Of a stretch of DNA of 64,000 nucleotides, positions 42,918 through 51,420 are shown piece after piece. The stretch's first letter is position 1. Each line of letters begins with the position of its first letter. Origin of the DNA: Imperialibacter sp964351395 (lineage in GTDB: Bacteria > Bacteroidota > Bacteroidia > Cytophagales > Cyclobacteriaceae); contig CAYGOF010000002.1 in the NCBI GenBank assembly GCA_964351395.1, forward strand, positions 1 through 64,000, written 5' to 3'. The notes under the pieces were generated by a model. That model was not told where the DNA came from. It did not search any database and worked only from the letters and a program-made list of their open reading frames with translations. A program made the position numbers and the translations under genes.

Positions 42918-43134
42918 AAATTTTCCGGGCTTCTGAGTGGGGCTTCAAATTACCTTTGTCCGCATCCTCAATTCCCTTGGCTATCGATTGTCTTTCGTCC
43001 TGTGATATTTTCGACCACCAACCGGTTACTTCGCTTTTACGAATCTCCATCAGTTTGTCCAAAATAACATCGTCCTCAAGGGTTGATAGCCATTGAATGA
43101 GATTCAGCTTTTTGTCTTCTATTTGAGTTGCCAT
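42901..43134 (-). CDS. Antitoxin partner of the ParE-type toxin
   Basis: The 77-residue, charged, helical protein (NLIQWLSTLEDDVILDKLMEI, then DERQSIAKGIEDADKG and HSEARKIYEKWL) has the features of small antitoxins placed before ParE-family toxins in Bacteroidota. It probably wraps the toxin through its C-terminal part. No ribbon-helix-helix or helix-turn-helix is obvious, so autoregulation would need the complex. A palindrome lies 25 nt upstream of its ATG. Confidence 0.82.
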   Translation of the reverse strand: MATQIEDKKLNLIQWLSTLEDDVILDKLMEIRKSEVTGWWSKISQDERQSIAKGIEDADKGNLKPHSEARKIYEKWL

Positions 43135-43158
43135 AAGCTAAAGTTACCTGATTTTTAG

Positions 43159-43185
43159 ATTTTCAAGCTTGCTCAACTTGAAAAT
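43159..43185 (-). promoter_or_regulatory. Palindrome upstream of the toxin-antitoxin operon (operator candidate)
   Basis: ATTTTCAAG at 43159-43167 and CTTGAAAAT at 43177-43185 form a perfect 9-bp inverted repeat. A -7-like TAACTTTA lies between it and the antitoxin ATG (minus strand, 43139-43146). The position is suitable for autorepression. Confidence 0.38.
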
Positions 43186-43256
43186 ATTGCTCAATTAAAG
43201 TTAACGGTCGATTCAAATCCATTAATAAAACGGATATATTATTCCCGAAGAATCCC

Positions 43257-44615
43257 CTACTCCTCCGAATCAAGTACCAGCACCCAGTCCATGTTCTCGC
43301 CTCGTGAAGGGGGTGCAAAGGACATTTCCGTTCGCTTTTCCATTTTCACAGCATCGGTTTGTTCACCTGTGCGGGGATTGAACCAACTGACATTAAGTGA
43401 CGGCCCATTCAAGTTTCCTGTATTGATGTTCAATACCTTTCCGAACGGTGTGTACACAAACGCCCAGGCCCCTTTATCCGACCGTGTGGCGGCAACATAG
43501 TAGCCGTCGATTTTGTTGTCTCCTATCACCATCGATTGGTCGGGAATGCGTTCCAGCATCGACCGTGACTCCATCAGTTTCCGCACATAACCCATTTGCC
43601 TGCCGCCCGTCAGCTCCAGCGACTCCTTCCATGTGTGCTGGGGAGAATTAATGGGCTCACGACCTTCATCATACATCTGCCAAACACCATGACATCCATA
43701 CGTATGACCAGCTGCACCAGCAAATACCTGCCAATAGGCCAGCTTCCTCACATTGTCGGCATTCGACACGCCGTGTTCTTTGATATTGAAACAAAGCGGG
43801 TGCTCTTCGTAGAGTGGCTCGCCATCCAGAGTAGGTTTAGTCGGTGTTAGGTTATAATCCCAGGTAATCTTGGTGTGCCGATCGTTTTCATAGCAATGGC
43901 CTGTTTGATGCATATTGAAGTCGAGCCATTGCTCGCGGTGAAACCAGGTGGAAGAGCCTCCATTCTGATGTGGTTGCGGGTGATAAGTCATCAACGCTTT
44001 ATCATAGCCACCTACTCCAGTCACGATCCCTTCGGCCATGGCATTCCAAACAGCCACATCACTTTCGTTCCTGGGGTTTCTATCGCCGCCCACAACCCAA
44101 ATGATATTCCATTGGTCTTTATACCTTTTGCCTATGTACTCTCCATAAACGGCTGCATTCTTCTCGTTGAATATCTCTGGACCAGTACCCCAGTTATTTT
44201 TGAACAGCTTATCACCCCAGGTAGGCAAAAGAGCAATATACAGGCCCTTTTCAGCCGCCTTTTTGACTGTCCAGTCCACATCTTTAAAGTAGGCTTCGTT
44301 GGGCCTGGTGGGATCGTTGTTGAGCAAAGGCTTGTTCCCCTGCATATTGGGCGTATTCAGTCCATCCAACTCGGCCAAAACCACTGCCTGAATCACCGTA
44401 TAGCCCTGCTGTTTTCTTTTCTCCAAATAGTAGTCGGTATCCTCTTTGTTGAGTCGATGAAAAAGCTCCCAGGCGGTGTCGCCAAGGTAAAAAAACGGGC
44501 TGCCATCGGAATAAACCAGAAAACGCTGATTGTCGGATACTTTTAATGGTAGTTGTTTGATTTGACCTTTTGCTGTAAATGCCAAACAAAGTAATAGAAT
44601 GATCAGGAGGCGCAT
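43257..44615 (-). CDS. DUF4038/GH140-like glycoside hydrolase, secreted
   Basis: The 452-residue protein has a Sec signal (LLIILLLCLAFTAKG). A TIM-barrel domain of the DUF4038 group follows, with DGSPFFYLGDTAWELFHRL, EKRKQQGYTVIQAVVLAELDG, IIWVVGGDRNP and PTLDGEPLYEEHP. The C-terminal beta-sandwich resembles the putative collagen-binding domain often found in this family (WAFVYTPFGKVLNINTGNL and WFNPRTGE). GH140 members release apiose from pectin rhamnogalacturonan II; related proteins have other targets, so pectin or arabinan breakdown is inference. Candidate acids are the Asp in GGDRNP and the Glu in DGEPLYEE. The arabinose locus lies 2.8 kb away. Confidence 0.88.
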   Translation of the reverse strand: MRLLIILLLCLAFTAKGQIKQLPLKVSDNQRFLVYSDGSPFFYLGDTAWELFHRLNKEDTDYYLEKRKQQGYTVIQAVVLAELDGLNTPNMQGNKPLLNNDPTRPNEAYFKDVDWTVKKAAEKGLYIALLPTWGDKLFKNNWGTGPEIFNEKNAAVYGEYIGKRYKDQWNIIWVVGGDRNPRNESDVAVWNAMAEGIVTGVGGYDKALMTYHPQPHQNGGSSTWFHREQWLDFNMHQTGHCYENDRHTKITWDYNLTPTKPTLDGEPLYEEHPLCFNIKEHGVSNADNVRKLAYWQVFAGAAGHTYGCHGVWQMYDEGREPINSPQHTWKESLELTGGRQMGYVRKLMESRSMLERIPDQSMVIGDNKIDGYYVAATRSDKGAWAFVYTPFGKVLNINTGNLNGPSLNVSWFNPRTGEQTDAVKMEKRTEMSFAPPSRGENMDWVLVLDSEE

Positions 44616-44691
44616 AAATGGAATTGTTTAGCCCTGAATTTACGAATTCCTGCCAATTAAGGACTACCGGGGCGCAAGCATTGTATGAACT

Positions 44692-45513
44692 TTAAAACAC
44701 CAACAGTGGGACATTGGTATGATAGGCCATGTCCTCTGTATGGCTTTTTCTGAACAGGTCCTTGATGGTCGATCTTGCACTTCTGCGCATCACCAGCAAA
44801 CTGCCAGGATTTTTACCAAGATAATGTTCAATGCCCTCAAAATAGTCGTCGTAGTTACTGGAATAGTAGCTAACATCAGCCTGGAATATCTTTTCCTCCG
44901 CGAAATCTTTCATTCCCCGCCACTTCAATTCAAAGTCTTTGGTTTCATCTTCTTTGATATGTGCAATCACTATGCCCAGGCCCAGTTTGCCAGCAAGGTC
45001 ATCCACACTTTCCAATAGGGCTATATCTTTGTCTTTCAGGCTGGTAGCAAAGACAAGGTTTTTCAATTTTGTAAAGTCGGCTTTCGGCGGAATTACCAGC
45101 ACAGGCTTTACCGACTTGTGAATGACATCTGCTGTTCGACTTCCAAGGAAAAACCGTTTAAGCCCGCTGGCCCCCATGGTGGGCATCAACACCATGTCAG
45201 CAGAATACTCTTTGGTTGCTCTCAATATCCCTTCCGACAATTCACCTTCCAAAATATGCATGTCGAGGTTCAGATCGTCCGCTGACGCATCAGCCTTATA
45301 AAGCTCCTCAATGAGGGCTTTCAGCTGAGTCCTCGCCTGTTTCTCCATGGCCTTCTTATTTTCCTCTTGCCTCGAAGTAAAATCGTAGGGCACCTCAAGT
45401 GTATGAATTAGGCTCATGTGCGCCTTCAGTTGATGCTGAAGTGAGAGTGCAAAATGCAACCCTGCTTTTGAGTTGCTCGAAAAATCGAAGGGTAAAAGGA
45501 GCTCCTTGATCAT
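44692..45513 (-). CDS. Tandem universal stress protein
   Basis: The 273-residue protein consists of two UspA domains (about 1-145 and 150-273). The first has the opening LLPFDFSSNSKAGLHFALSL and the nucleotide-binding end TMGASGLKRFFLGSRTADVI followed by KPVLVIPP. The second starts at LKNLVFATSLKDKDIALLES and is degenerate at its nucleotide site (LLVMRRSARSTIKDLFRKS). UspA proteins bind ATP and are induced in starvation or stress. It is a single cytoplasmic gene, and a divergent gene starts 200 nt upstream. Confidence 0.92.
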   Translation of the reverse strand: MIKELLLPFDFSSNSKAGLHFALSLQHQLKAHMSLIHTLEVPYDFTSRQEENKKAMEKQARTQLKALIEELYKADASADDLNLDMHILEGELSEGILRATKEYSADMVLMPTMGASGLKRFFLGSRTADVIHKSVKPVLVIPPKADFTKLKNLVFATSLKDKDIALLESVDDLAGKLGLGIVIAHIKEDETKDFELKWRGMKDFAEEKIFQADVSYYSSNYDDYFEGIEHYLGKNPGSLLVMRRSARSTIKDLFRKSHTEDMAYHTNVPLLVF

Positions 45514-45713
45514 AGTAAAAAGTTAATTCCAAAAGTTAGATATTCCGTAGTCAATAAACATTCTTCGGCTATCAATAATTCATTAATTTTCGACATCTGA
45601 CAGTAAGTGGATTGGTTTTTTCTTCCGGCAAGCCTAAATTTATCATATGAAGTAATCGGATTCGAAAGTTGCACTAAAGGTGAGCCGTCTCGAACCGAAA
45701 TGTGTGTGGGACC

Positions 45714-47117
45714 ATGGGCGAGAAAGAAATAAAAGAGCTGGTCAAAAAGGCCGTTGAAGATGGCCTATCCATTCTCCGGTACCAGGAAGAAAGGATAGAG
45801 CAGGAAGAAATTACTGATCCATTTTCTTTTTATGAGCAATTTCCATTTTTGCAATGGACCCGCCATGGGCTTCCAGACTTGACCTACTCATCTGTCTCAA
45901 AAATCAAATACAGCAACCTTTTTGTTAAAACTTCTCGGTACAACAATATCCATTCCTGGAAAAACCTCCAATATGCGCTACTCAACGAAAAAGACTACGT
46001 AGCTTTTTACAACATTTCGGAGCAAGAAGAAGTGGCCAAAAACTACCACACTTACTTCTTTATCGCAGAACTGACCGATCGGTATGCCCATGTTCATGGT
46101 AAGCTTGAGATGAATGAAAAAGCATTCGATACAGTTTTTCAGTCATGGTACACCGCCTGGAGCAATAAAGAACTAAAAGTTGATGTTTGGATTCCGATCT
46201 TGTTTCTCCATTTCCCTATTGGGGAAGTCACACTTGGTCCGGGAGTTGCCCTAAAACAAATAGATGACAGTCGTCAGTTAAGCAAAGCATTCTACGGTCG
46301 TCATTTGAACACTAAACTGCAGCAGGTATTTTCCTCTGCGACCCATGCGCTGGTGTTCGAAGATTGGGGGGTCGACAATTCTTCTTTAAGTGCAAGAAAT
46401 GACTTTCTGAATGATTCCAATGCCTTTTATGACATTATTGAGCATGTCGATCAACTGATTGGATCGATCAGGGTGGTAACAGGTGAAGAAACTGGCTACG
46501 GACAATTACTGGTGTTTCCGAATAATTGGAGTGATCAATGGACAGCAGAACTCCCACTTTGTTTTCCCATTGAGCGGCACAGTTTTCCAAACTCCTTTCT
46601 CAATCAAAAATGGAAGGTCCATCCACCTAAGGTCAAAGAGAAAGACATACAGGATGTGGCAAATGTTTACAAATCCCTGGCAAAGGGTGGAAGAAAAAGC
46701 CTGGAAATAGGTGTGCAAAAACTTAACAGTATTTACCTGTCTGATCAATCACCGGAAAGTATCATTGACATACTTACCGGCCTGGAAGCGCTCATGCTGG
46801 ACGAAGTACATGGCGACCCTGTCTATAAAATTGCTATGCGCACCGGGTCTCTTTTGCAAATCGCTCCATTTCCGATAAAAGAAGGTGCTGATATTTTCAA
46901 AGTCTTCGAAAGCTTCTATAAGTACAAGCTGACTATTTTAAAGGGAGATAGCCACCTCAACGGAAAGGAAAAAAAGATCAACTTTTACCCAAAAAAGAAA
47001 ATTGAGCTCATCAGTTTTGGCACTGATCTATTGCGCCATATTTTGCTCAGCTTCTTCAAAAACCAACAAATGCAAGATCCATCCTACCTGGACAGGCAGC
47101 TGATGAAGGGGAGGTGA
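45714..47117 (+). CDS. Orphan ApeA-like HEPN protein with altered catalytic motif
   Basis: I choose the ATG at 45714 (467 residues); a GTG at 45702 is also in frame. The N-terminal 300 residues have no known domain. The C-terminal part matches the ApeA-like HEPN domain: SLEIGVQKLNSIYLSDQSPE, IIDILTGLEALMLDEVHGD, and YKIAMRTGSLL. In active HEPN ribonucleases the next helix carries an R-x4-H motif, usually as YxxRSxIVHG. Here the corresponding stretch is FYKYKLTILKGD, with Lys at both positions. It may bind RNA without cutting it. No partner gene is adjacent. Confidence 0.72.
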   Translation: MGEKEIKELVKKAVEDGLSILRYQEERIEQEEITDPFSFYEQFPFLQWTRHGLPDLTYSSVSKIKYSNLFVKTSRYNNIHSWKNLQYALLNEKDYVAFYNISEQEEVAKNYHTYFFIAELTDRYAHVHGKLEMNEKAFDTVFQSWYTAWSNKELKVDVWIPILFLHFPIGEVTLGPGVALKQIDDSRQLSKAFYGRHLNTKLQQVFSSATHALVFEDWGVDNSSLSARNDFLNDSNAFYDIIEHVDQLIGSIRVVTGEETGYGQLLVFPNNWSDQWTAELPLCFPIERHSFPNSFLNQKWKVHPPKVKEKDIQDVANVYKSLAKGGRKSLEIGVQKLNSIYLSDQSPESIIDILTGLEALMLDEVHGDPVYKIAMRTGSLLQIAPFPIKEGADIFKVFESFYKYKLTILKGDSHLNGKEKKINFYPKKKIELISFGTDLLRHILLSFFKNQQMQDPSYLDRQLMKGR

Positions 47118-47433
47118 TAAGTTCAGTAGCTCGTATTAGCAAGATTGTATTGAATTGATTAGTAATCTGCATCTTGTCTCAAAGGGACTTTTGCTCTGTG
47201 TTCCTCTATTTTCTCTGTGGTTGTTTTTTCTCACGCTAAGCCGCTAGCCTGATTAATCAGGTCCATAAGTTCCCAGTCCAGAGAGATGCTTTCTTTCTGA
47301 CTTGGCTTCGTTGCGTGAAATATATTTTTCAAATCACCCTACCATCTTTTTAATTGTCAATACTACACTTATAAAAAAGAATCTACTATCTTCGAGTTCT
47401 TAACTTATTTTGAATCTACCTATAATAAAAGTT
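47118..47433. other. Intergenic region before the arabinose locus
   Basis: These 316 bases should hold the promoter and AraR operators of the arabinose locus. I see only a weak -7-like TATCTTCG (47388-47395) and no convincing palindrome. The word CTCTGTG occurs twice, at 47194-47200 and 47213-47219. Confidence 0.4.
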
Positions 47434-48978
47434 ATGAGAGCGACACTACTAGTTTTCAGCCTGCTGTGCTTCCAGCTTGCAACAGCCCAAAGCCCTAATG
47501 TATTGGTGCTTAACCCAGATCAGAAGGGTCCGGTCATTAGCAAACATATCTATGGCCATTTTGCCGAACATTTAGGCCGCTGTATTTACGGTGGCTTTTA
47601 CGTGGGTGAAAACGGCAGCCCTATTCCAAACACCAATGGCGTTCGTAACGACGTGGTAGCTGCGCTTAAAAACCTGCAAATACCTAACCTTCGCTGGCCG
47701 GGTGGTTGCTTTGCCGATACCTACCACTGGATGGATGGCATTGGCCCAAAAGACCTGCGCCCAACCATCGTCAACCGCTGGTGGGGTGGCGTCACGGAAG
47801 ACAATAGCTTCGGTACCCACGACTTCCTGAACATGTGCGAACTTTTGGAGACAGAACCCTACTTATCTGGGAATGTAGGCAGCGGCACCGTCAAAGAATT
47901 TGCCGATTGGATGCAATACACTAACCATGACGGCGTGAGTCCTATGGCGAAGCTTCGTCAGGAAAATGGCAGAGAAAAGCCATGGAACGTGAAGTACTGG
48001 GGAGTAGGAAACGAAGCCTGGGGTTGTGGTGGCAATATGACGCCTGAATATTATGCCAACGTTTACAAGCAATTTGCTACCTATATGAGTGGCTGGACCA
48101 ACGACGGAGGGGTTTGGAGAATAGCCTCTGGCGCCAGTGACGGTGATTACCACTGGACAGAGGTGCTCATGAAAAATATCCCAAAAAACCTGGTGGATGC
48201 TGTGGCTCTACACCATTACTCCGTGATTGACTGGAATAAAAAAAGCTCAGCGACAGGCTTTACAGAAGCAGAATATTTCACCACCATGCAGCGGGCCACT
48301 CAAATGGAAGAGTTGATCCAAAAGCATGTAGAGATCATGGACAAATATGATCCTGAGAATAAAATTGCATTGGTAGTCGACGAATGGGGAGGCTGGTACG
48401 ACGTGGAGCCTGGTACGAACCCTGGCTTCCTTTTTCAGCAAAACACCATCCGTGACGCTATGATTGCCGGGGTTACGCTCAATATTTTCAACAACCACGC
48501 CGATCGGGTAAAAATGGCCAACCTGGCTCAAACAATAAACGTGCTACAAGCAGTGATCCTGACTGACGAAGAGAAGATGATCCTGACTCCAACTTATCAT
48601 GTGATGGAGATGTACAAGGTGCATCAGGATGCTACCCTGATCCCTGTTAGTGTCATTAGTGGTGATTACGTATCCGGAGGCAAAAAGCTTCAAGCCATCT
48701 ATGCTTCCGCCTCAGTCGATAAAAATGGAGCGACTCACCTGTCATTGGTGAATATCGATGCTTCTAAGGAGCAGGAAATTACAGTAAGAATAGGAGGCTC
48801 TAAAGGTTTCAAGTCTGTAGGTGGTAGAATCTTAACTTCGGCTAAACTTCAGGACCACAACACGTTCGACAAGCCTGATGCAGTAAAACCTGTCAACTTT
48901 ACTGGCGCTAAATTGTCGGGAGGTACCCTTACAGTAAAACTACCAGCGCATTCTGTGGTCATGCTCGAACTAAAATAA
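47434..48978 (+). CDS. GH51 alpha-L-arabinofuranosidase, secreted
   Basis: The ATG at 47434 gives 514 residues starting with a Sec signal (MRATLLVFSLLCFQLATAQ); a TTG at 47410 is also possible. The barrel has KHIYGHFAEHLGRCIYGGFY, LRWPGGCFADTYHW and the acid/base glutamate in VGNEAWGCGG, with the nucleophile glutamate in LVVDEWGGWYDVEPG. A C-terminal beta-sandwich follows. GH51 enzymes remove terminal arabinofuranose from arabinan, arabinoxylan and arabinogalactan. The protein is exported, so it would free L-arabinose outside the inner membrane for the symporter at 52960. It leads the arabinose gene cluster, 44 nt before araB. Confidence 0.95.
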   Translation: MRATLLVFSLLCFQLATAQSPNVLVLNPDQKGPVISKHIYGHFAEHLGRCIYGGFYVGENGSPIPNTNGVRNDVVAALKNLQIPNLRWPGGCFADTYHWMDGIGPKDLRPTIVNRWWGGVTEDNSFGTHDFLNMCELLETEPYLSGNVGSGTVKEFADWMQYTNHDGVSPMAKLRQENGREKPWNVKYWGVGNEAWGCGGNMTPEYYANVYKQFATYMSGWTNDGGVWRIASGASDGDYHWTEVLMKNIPKNLVDAVALHHYSVIDWNKKSSATGFTEAEYFTTMQRATQMEELIQKHVEIMDKYDPENKIALVVDEWGGWYDVEPGTNPGFLFQQNTIRDAMIAGVTLNIFNNHADRVKMANLAQTINVLQAVILTDEEKMILTPTYHVMEMYKVHQDATLIPVSVISGDYVSGGKKLQAIYASASVDKNGATHLSLVNIDASKEQEITVRIGGSKGFKSVGGRILTSAKLQDHNTFDKPDAVKPVNFTGAKLSGGTLTVKLPAHSVVMLELK

Positions 48979-49022
48979 TCATCAATATTAAACAACTTTG
49001 AAAACACGTTAACCTTCAAGCA

Positions 49023-50711
49023 ATGCGCAGTCATTCCCCTTTAGTTATTGGCATTGATTATGGTACGGATTCTGTCAGAGCTCTGCTGGTCAATGCCTTG
49101 AATGGTGAGGAAATAGCTACCTCTGTCTTTCAATATCCCCGCTGGAAAAAGGGGCTTTACTGTGAGCCGGCAAAAAACCAATTCCGCCAACATCCACTCG
49201 ACTACATTGAAGGCCTGGAAGCAACTGTAAAAGAGTGCCTGAGGCAAGCGGGCTCCGATGCCGCCAGCAGAGTGAAAGGAATTGCCATTGATACAACAGG
49301 CTCTTCTCCTGTGGCGGTTGATGCTTCGGGCACTCCTCTTGCCTTATTACCTGGGTTTGAAGAAAACCCCCATGCCATGTTTGTGCTTTGGAAGGACCAC
49401 ACAGCCACACATGAAGCGGCCGAGATAAATGCTCACGCCTTAAATTTTGTAACCAACTATCTACAATATGTAGGAGGTATTTACTCCTCTGAATGGTTTT
49501 GGGCGAAATTGCTACGCACCTTGCGAGCCGACGAAAAAGTCCGGTCAGCCTGCTACTCCTGGGTGGAGCATTGCGATTGGATCCCCTTTCTGCTCACTGG
49601 CGGTACCGATGTTTTAGCTATGAAAAGAGGTGTTTGCTCAGCTGGTCACAAAGCACTTTGGGCTGCAGAGTTTGGTGGACTACCTCCGGAAGAATTCTTT
49701 ACCCAACTAGATCCTCTACTTGCTGGATTCAGAAGCAGGCTATTTACCGACACCTACACCTCCGACAAGGCGGCCGGAAATCTTTCAGCCGAATGGGCTG
49801 CTAAGCTTGGGCTTTCAACTGATGTGGTAATAGCCGTGGGGGCCTTCGACGCCCACATGGGAGCTGTAGGCGGTGAAATTGAGCCTTACTACCTCAGCAA
49901 AGTGATGGGCACCTCTACCTGCGACATGCTGGTAGCTCCTAAAACACAAATGGATGGAAAGCTGGTGGCAGGTATATGCGGCCAGGTGGATGGATCCATT
50001 ATACCCGGCATGTATGGATTGGAGGCCGGGCAATCAGCCTTTGGTGATACCTATGCCTGGTTCAAAAGCCTGCTAAGCTGGCCGTTGGAAAACTTACTGA
50101 ACCAGTCAAAAATCATCGATAAGGCAACTGCCGCTCGATTAAAAGAAGAATTGGAGGGGAAATTGATCGAAACCCTTAGTGCGGAAGCAGCCAAGCTGCC
50201 AGTGGAAGAATCGGACGAAATAGCCATCGACTGGCTGAATGGGCGACGCACGCCGGATGCTAATCAATTGTTGAAGGCAGGGATCACGGGACTCAATCTA
50301 GCCACCGATGCACCACGAATTTTTAAGAGCTTGGTTGAAGCCACTTGCTTTGGAGCCAAAGCCATCGTAGACCGGTTTGTGGCACAGGGTGTGCCTGTGA
50401 AAGGCCTCATTGGACTAGGTGGTGTGGCTAAAAAATCACCCTACATCATGCAAACCATGGCCGACGTGATGGGAATGCCCATTAAAATTCATCAATCGGA
50501 ACAGACTTGTGCCAGAGGAGCTGCTATGTTTGCAGCAACTGCTGCCGGGCTTTATCCTATGGTGGAAGAAGCGATGGAAGTGATGGGCCAGGGCTTTGAT
50601 GCTGAATACCACCCTGACCATAAAAAGCATGCGATCCACCAAAAACGTTACCATAAGTTCAAAGCGCTGGGTCATTTTATTGAAACCAAAATGACGGCTA
50701 CCATATCATGA
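49023..50711 (+). CDS. araB: Ribulokinase
   Basis: The 562-residue FGGY-family kinase phosphorylates L-ribulose to L-ribulose-5-phosphate with ATP. It has the opening nucleotide-binding IGIDYGTDSVRALLVN, the AraB-type words GSSPVAVDASGTPLALL and FVLWKDHTATHEAAEIN, the FGGY-family SWVEHCDWIPFLLTGG, and the late adenosine-binding LIGLGGVAKKSPYIMQ. The length is normal for AraB. Its stop codon overlaps the ATG of araD (ATGA at 50708-50711). It lies second in the arabinose cluster, after the arabinofuranosidase. Confidence 0.97.
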   Translation: MRSHSPLVIGIDYGTDSVRALLVNALNGEEIATSVFQYPRWKKGLYCEPAKNQFRQHPLDYIEGLEATVKECLRQAGSDAASRVKGIAIDTTGSSPVAVDASGTPLALLPGFEENPHAMFVLWKDHTATHEAAEINAHALNFVTNYLQYVGGIYSSEWFWAKLLRTLRADEKVRSACYSWVEHCDWIPFLLTGGTDVLAMKRGVCSAGHKALWAAEFGGLPPEEFFTQLDPLLAGFRSRLFTDTYTSDKAAGNLSAEWAAKLGLSTDVVIAVGAFDAHMGAVGGEIEPYYLSKVMGTSTCDMLVAPKTQMDGKLVAGICGQVDGSIIPGMYGLEAGQSAFGDTYAWFKSLLSWPLENLLNQSKIIDKATAARLKEELEGKLIETLSAEAAKLPVEESDEIAIDWLNGRRTPDANQLLKAGITGLNLATDAPRIFKSLVEATCFGAKAIVDRFVAQGVPVKGLIGLGGVAKKSPYIMQTMADVMGMPIKIHQSEQTCARGAAMFAATAAGLYPMVEEAMEVMGQGFDAEYHPDHKKHAIHQKRYHKFKALGHFIETKMTATIS

Positions 50712-51406
50712 GCAAGTTCGATCATATCAGAGAAGAAGCCTTCGCTGCTAATATGCAGCTACCAAAATTAGGTCTGGTGCTATTCACCTTTGGAAATGTG
50801 AGTGCGGCAGATCGGTCATTGGGGGTGTTTGCTATTAAACCAAGTGGCGTGCCTTATGAGCAACTCAGCCCTGAGAAAATGGTGATCGTAGATTTTGAAG
50901 GGAAAACGATTGAAGGCAAGCTCCGTCCTTCGTCAGATACACTTACCCATGTAGTGCTTTATAAATACTGGGAGGAAATAGGTGGCATCACCCATACCCA
51001 TTCTACCTATGCCACTTCATGGGCACAATCTCAACGGGACATACCAATTTTTGGTACAACACACGCAGATCATAATACCGTAGACATTCCGTGTGCGCCA
51101 CCGATGAGCGACGAGATGATCCAGGGTGATTACGAATACCAAACCGGCTTTCAAATCATGAACTGCTTCACAGAAAGGCAACTGGATTATAGGGAAGTAG
51201 AAATGGTGCTTGTCGGCAATCACGCTCCTTTTACCTGGGGAAAAGATGCCGCAAAGGCAGTATACAACAGCGCAGTGTTGGAATCAGTCGCTCAAATGGC
51301 GCTGCTGACAGAACAAATCAATCCAAAAGCGCCTCGCCTTAAAGATGCCTTGATCAAAAAGCATTTTGAGCGGAAGCATGGGCCAAATTCCTATTACGGA
51401 CAATAA
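50708..51406 (+). CDS. araD: L-ribulose-5-phosphate 4-epimerase
   Basis: The 232-residue class II aldolase-like enzyme epimerises L-ribulose-5-phosphate to D-xylulose-5-phosphate using a zinc ion. Zinc ligands are visible in GITHTHSTYATSW (His-x-His) and in VLVGNHAPFTWG. The N-terminal TFGNVSAADR is the substrate phosphate loop, and IKPSGVPYEQLSPEKM is typical of the family. It is translationally coupled to araB by a 4-nt overlap and is followed by araA after 14 nt. Confidence 0.97.
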   Translation: MSKFDHIREEAFAANMQLPKLGLVLFTFGNVSAADRSLGVFAIKPSGVPYEQLSPEKMVIVDFEGKTIEGKLRPSSDTLTHVVLYKYWEEIGGITHTHSTYATSWAQSQRDIPIFGTTHADHNTVDIPCAPPMSDEMIQGDYEYQTGFQIMNCFTERQLDYREVEMVLVGNHAPFTWGKDAAKAVYNSAVLESVAQMALLTEQINPKAPRLKDALIKKHFERKHGPNSYYGQ

Positions 51407-51420
51407 GAAACTATTGATAG

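Noticed and set aside
43875..44546. A 223-codon plus-strand frame inside the GH140-like gene
   Set aside because: It is antisense to a well-supported secreted hydrolase and has no recognisable domain or signal.
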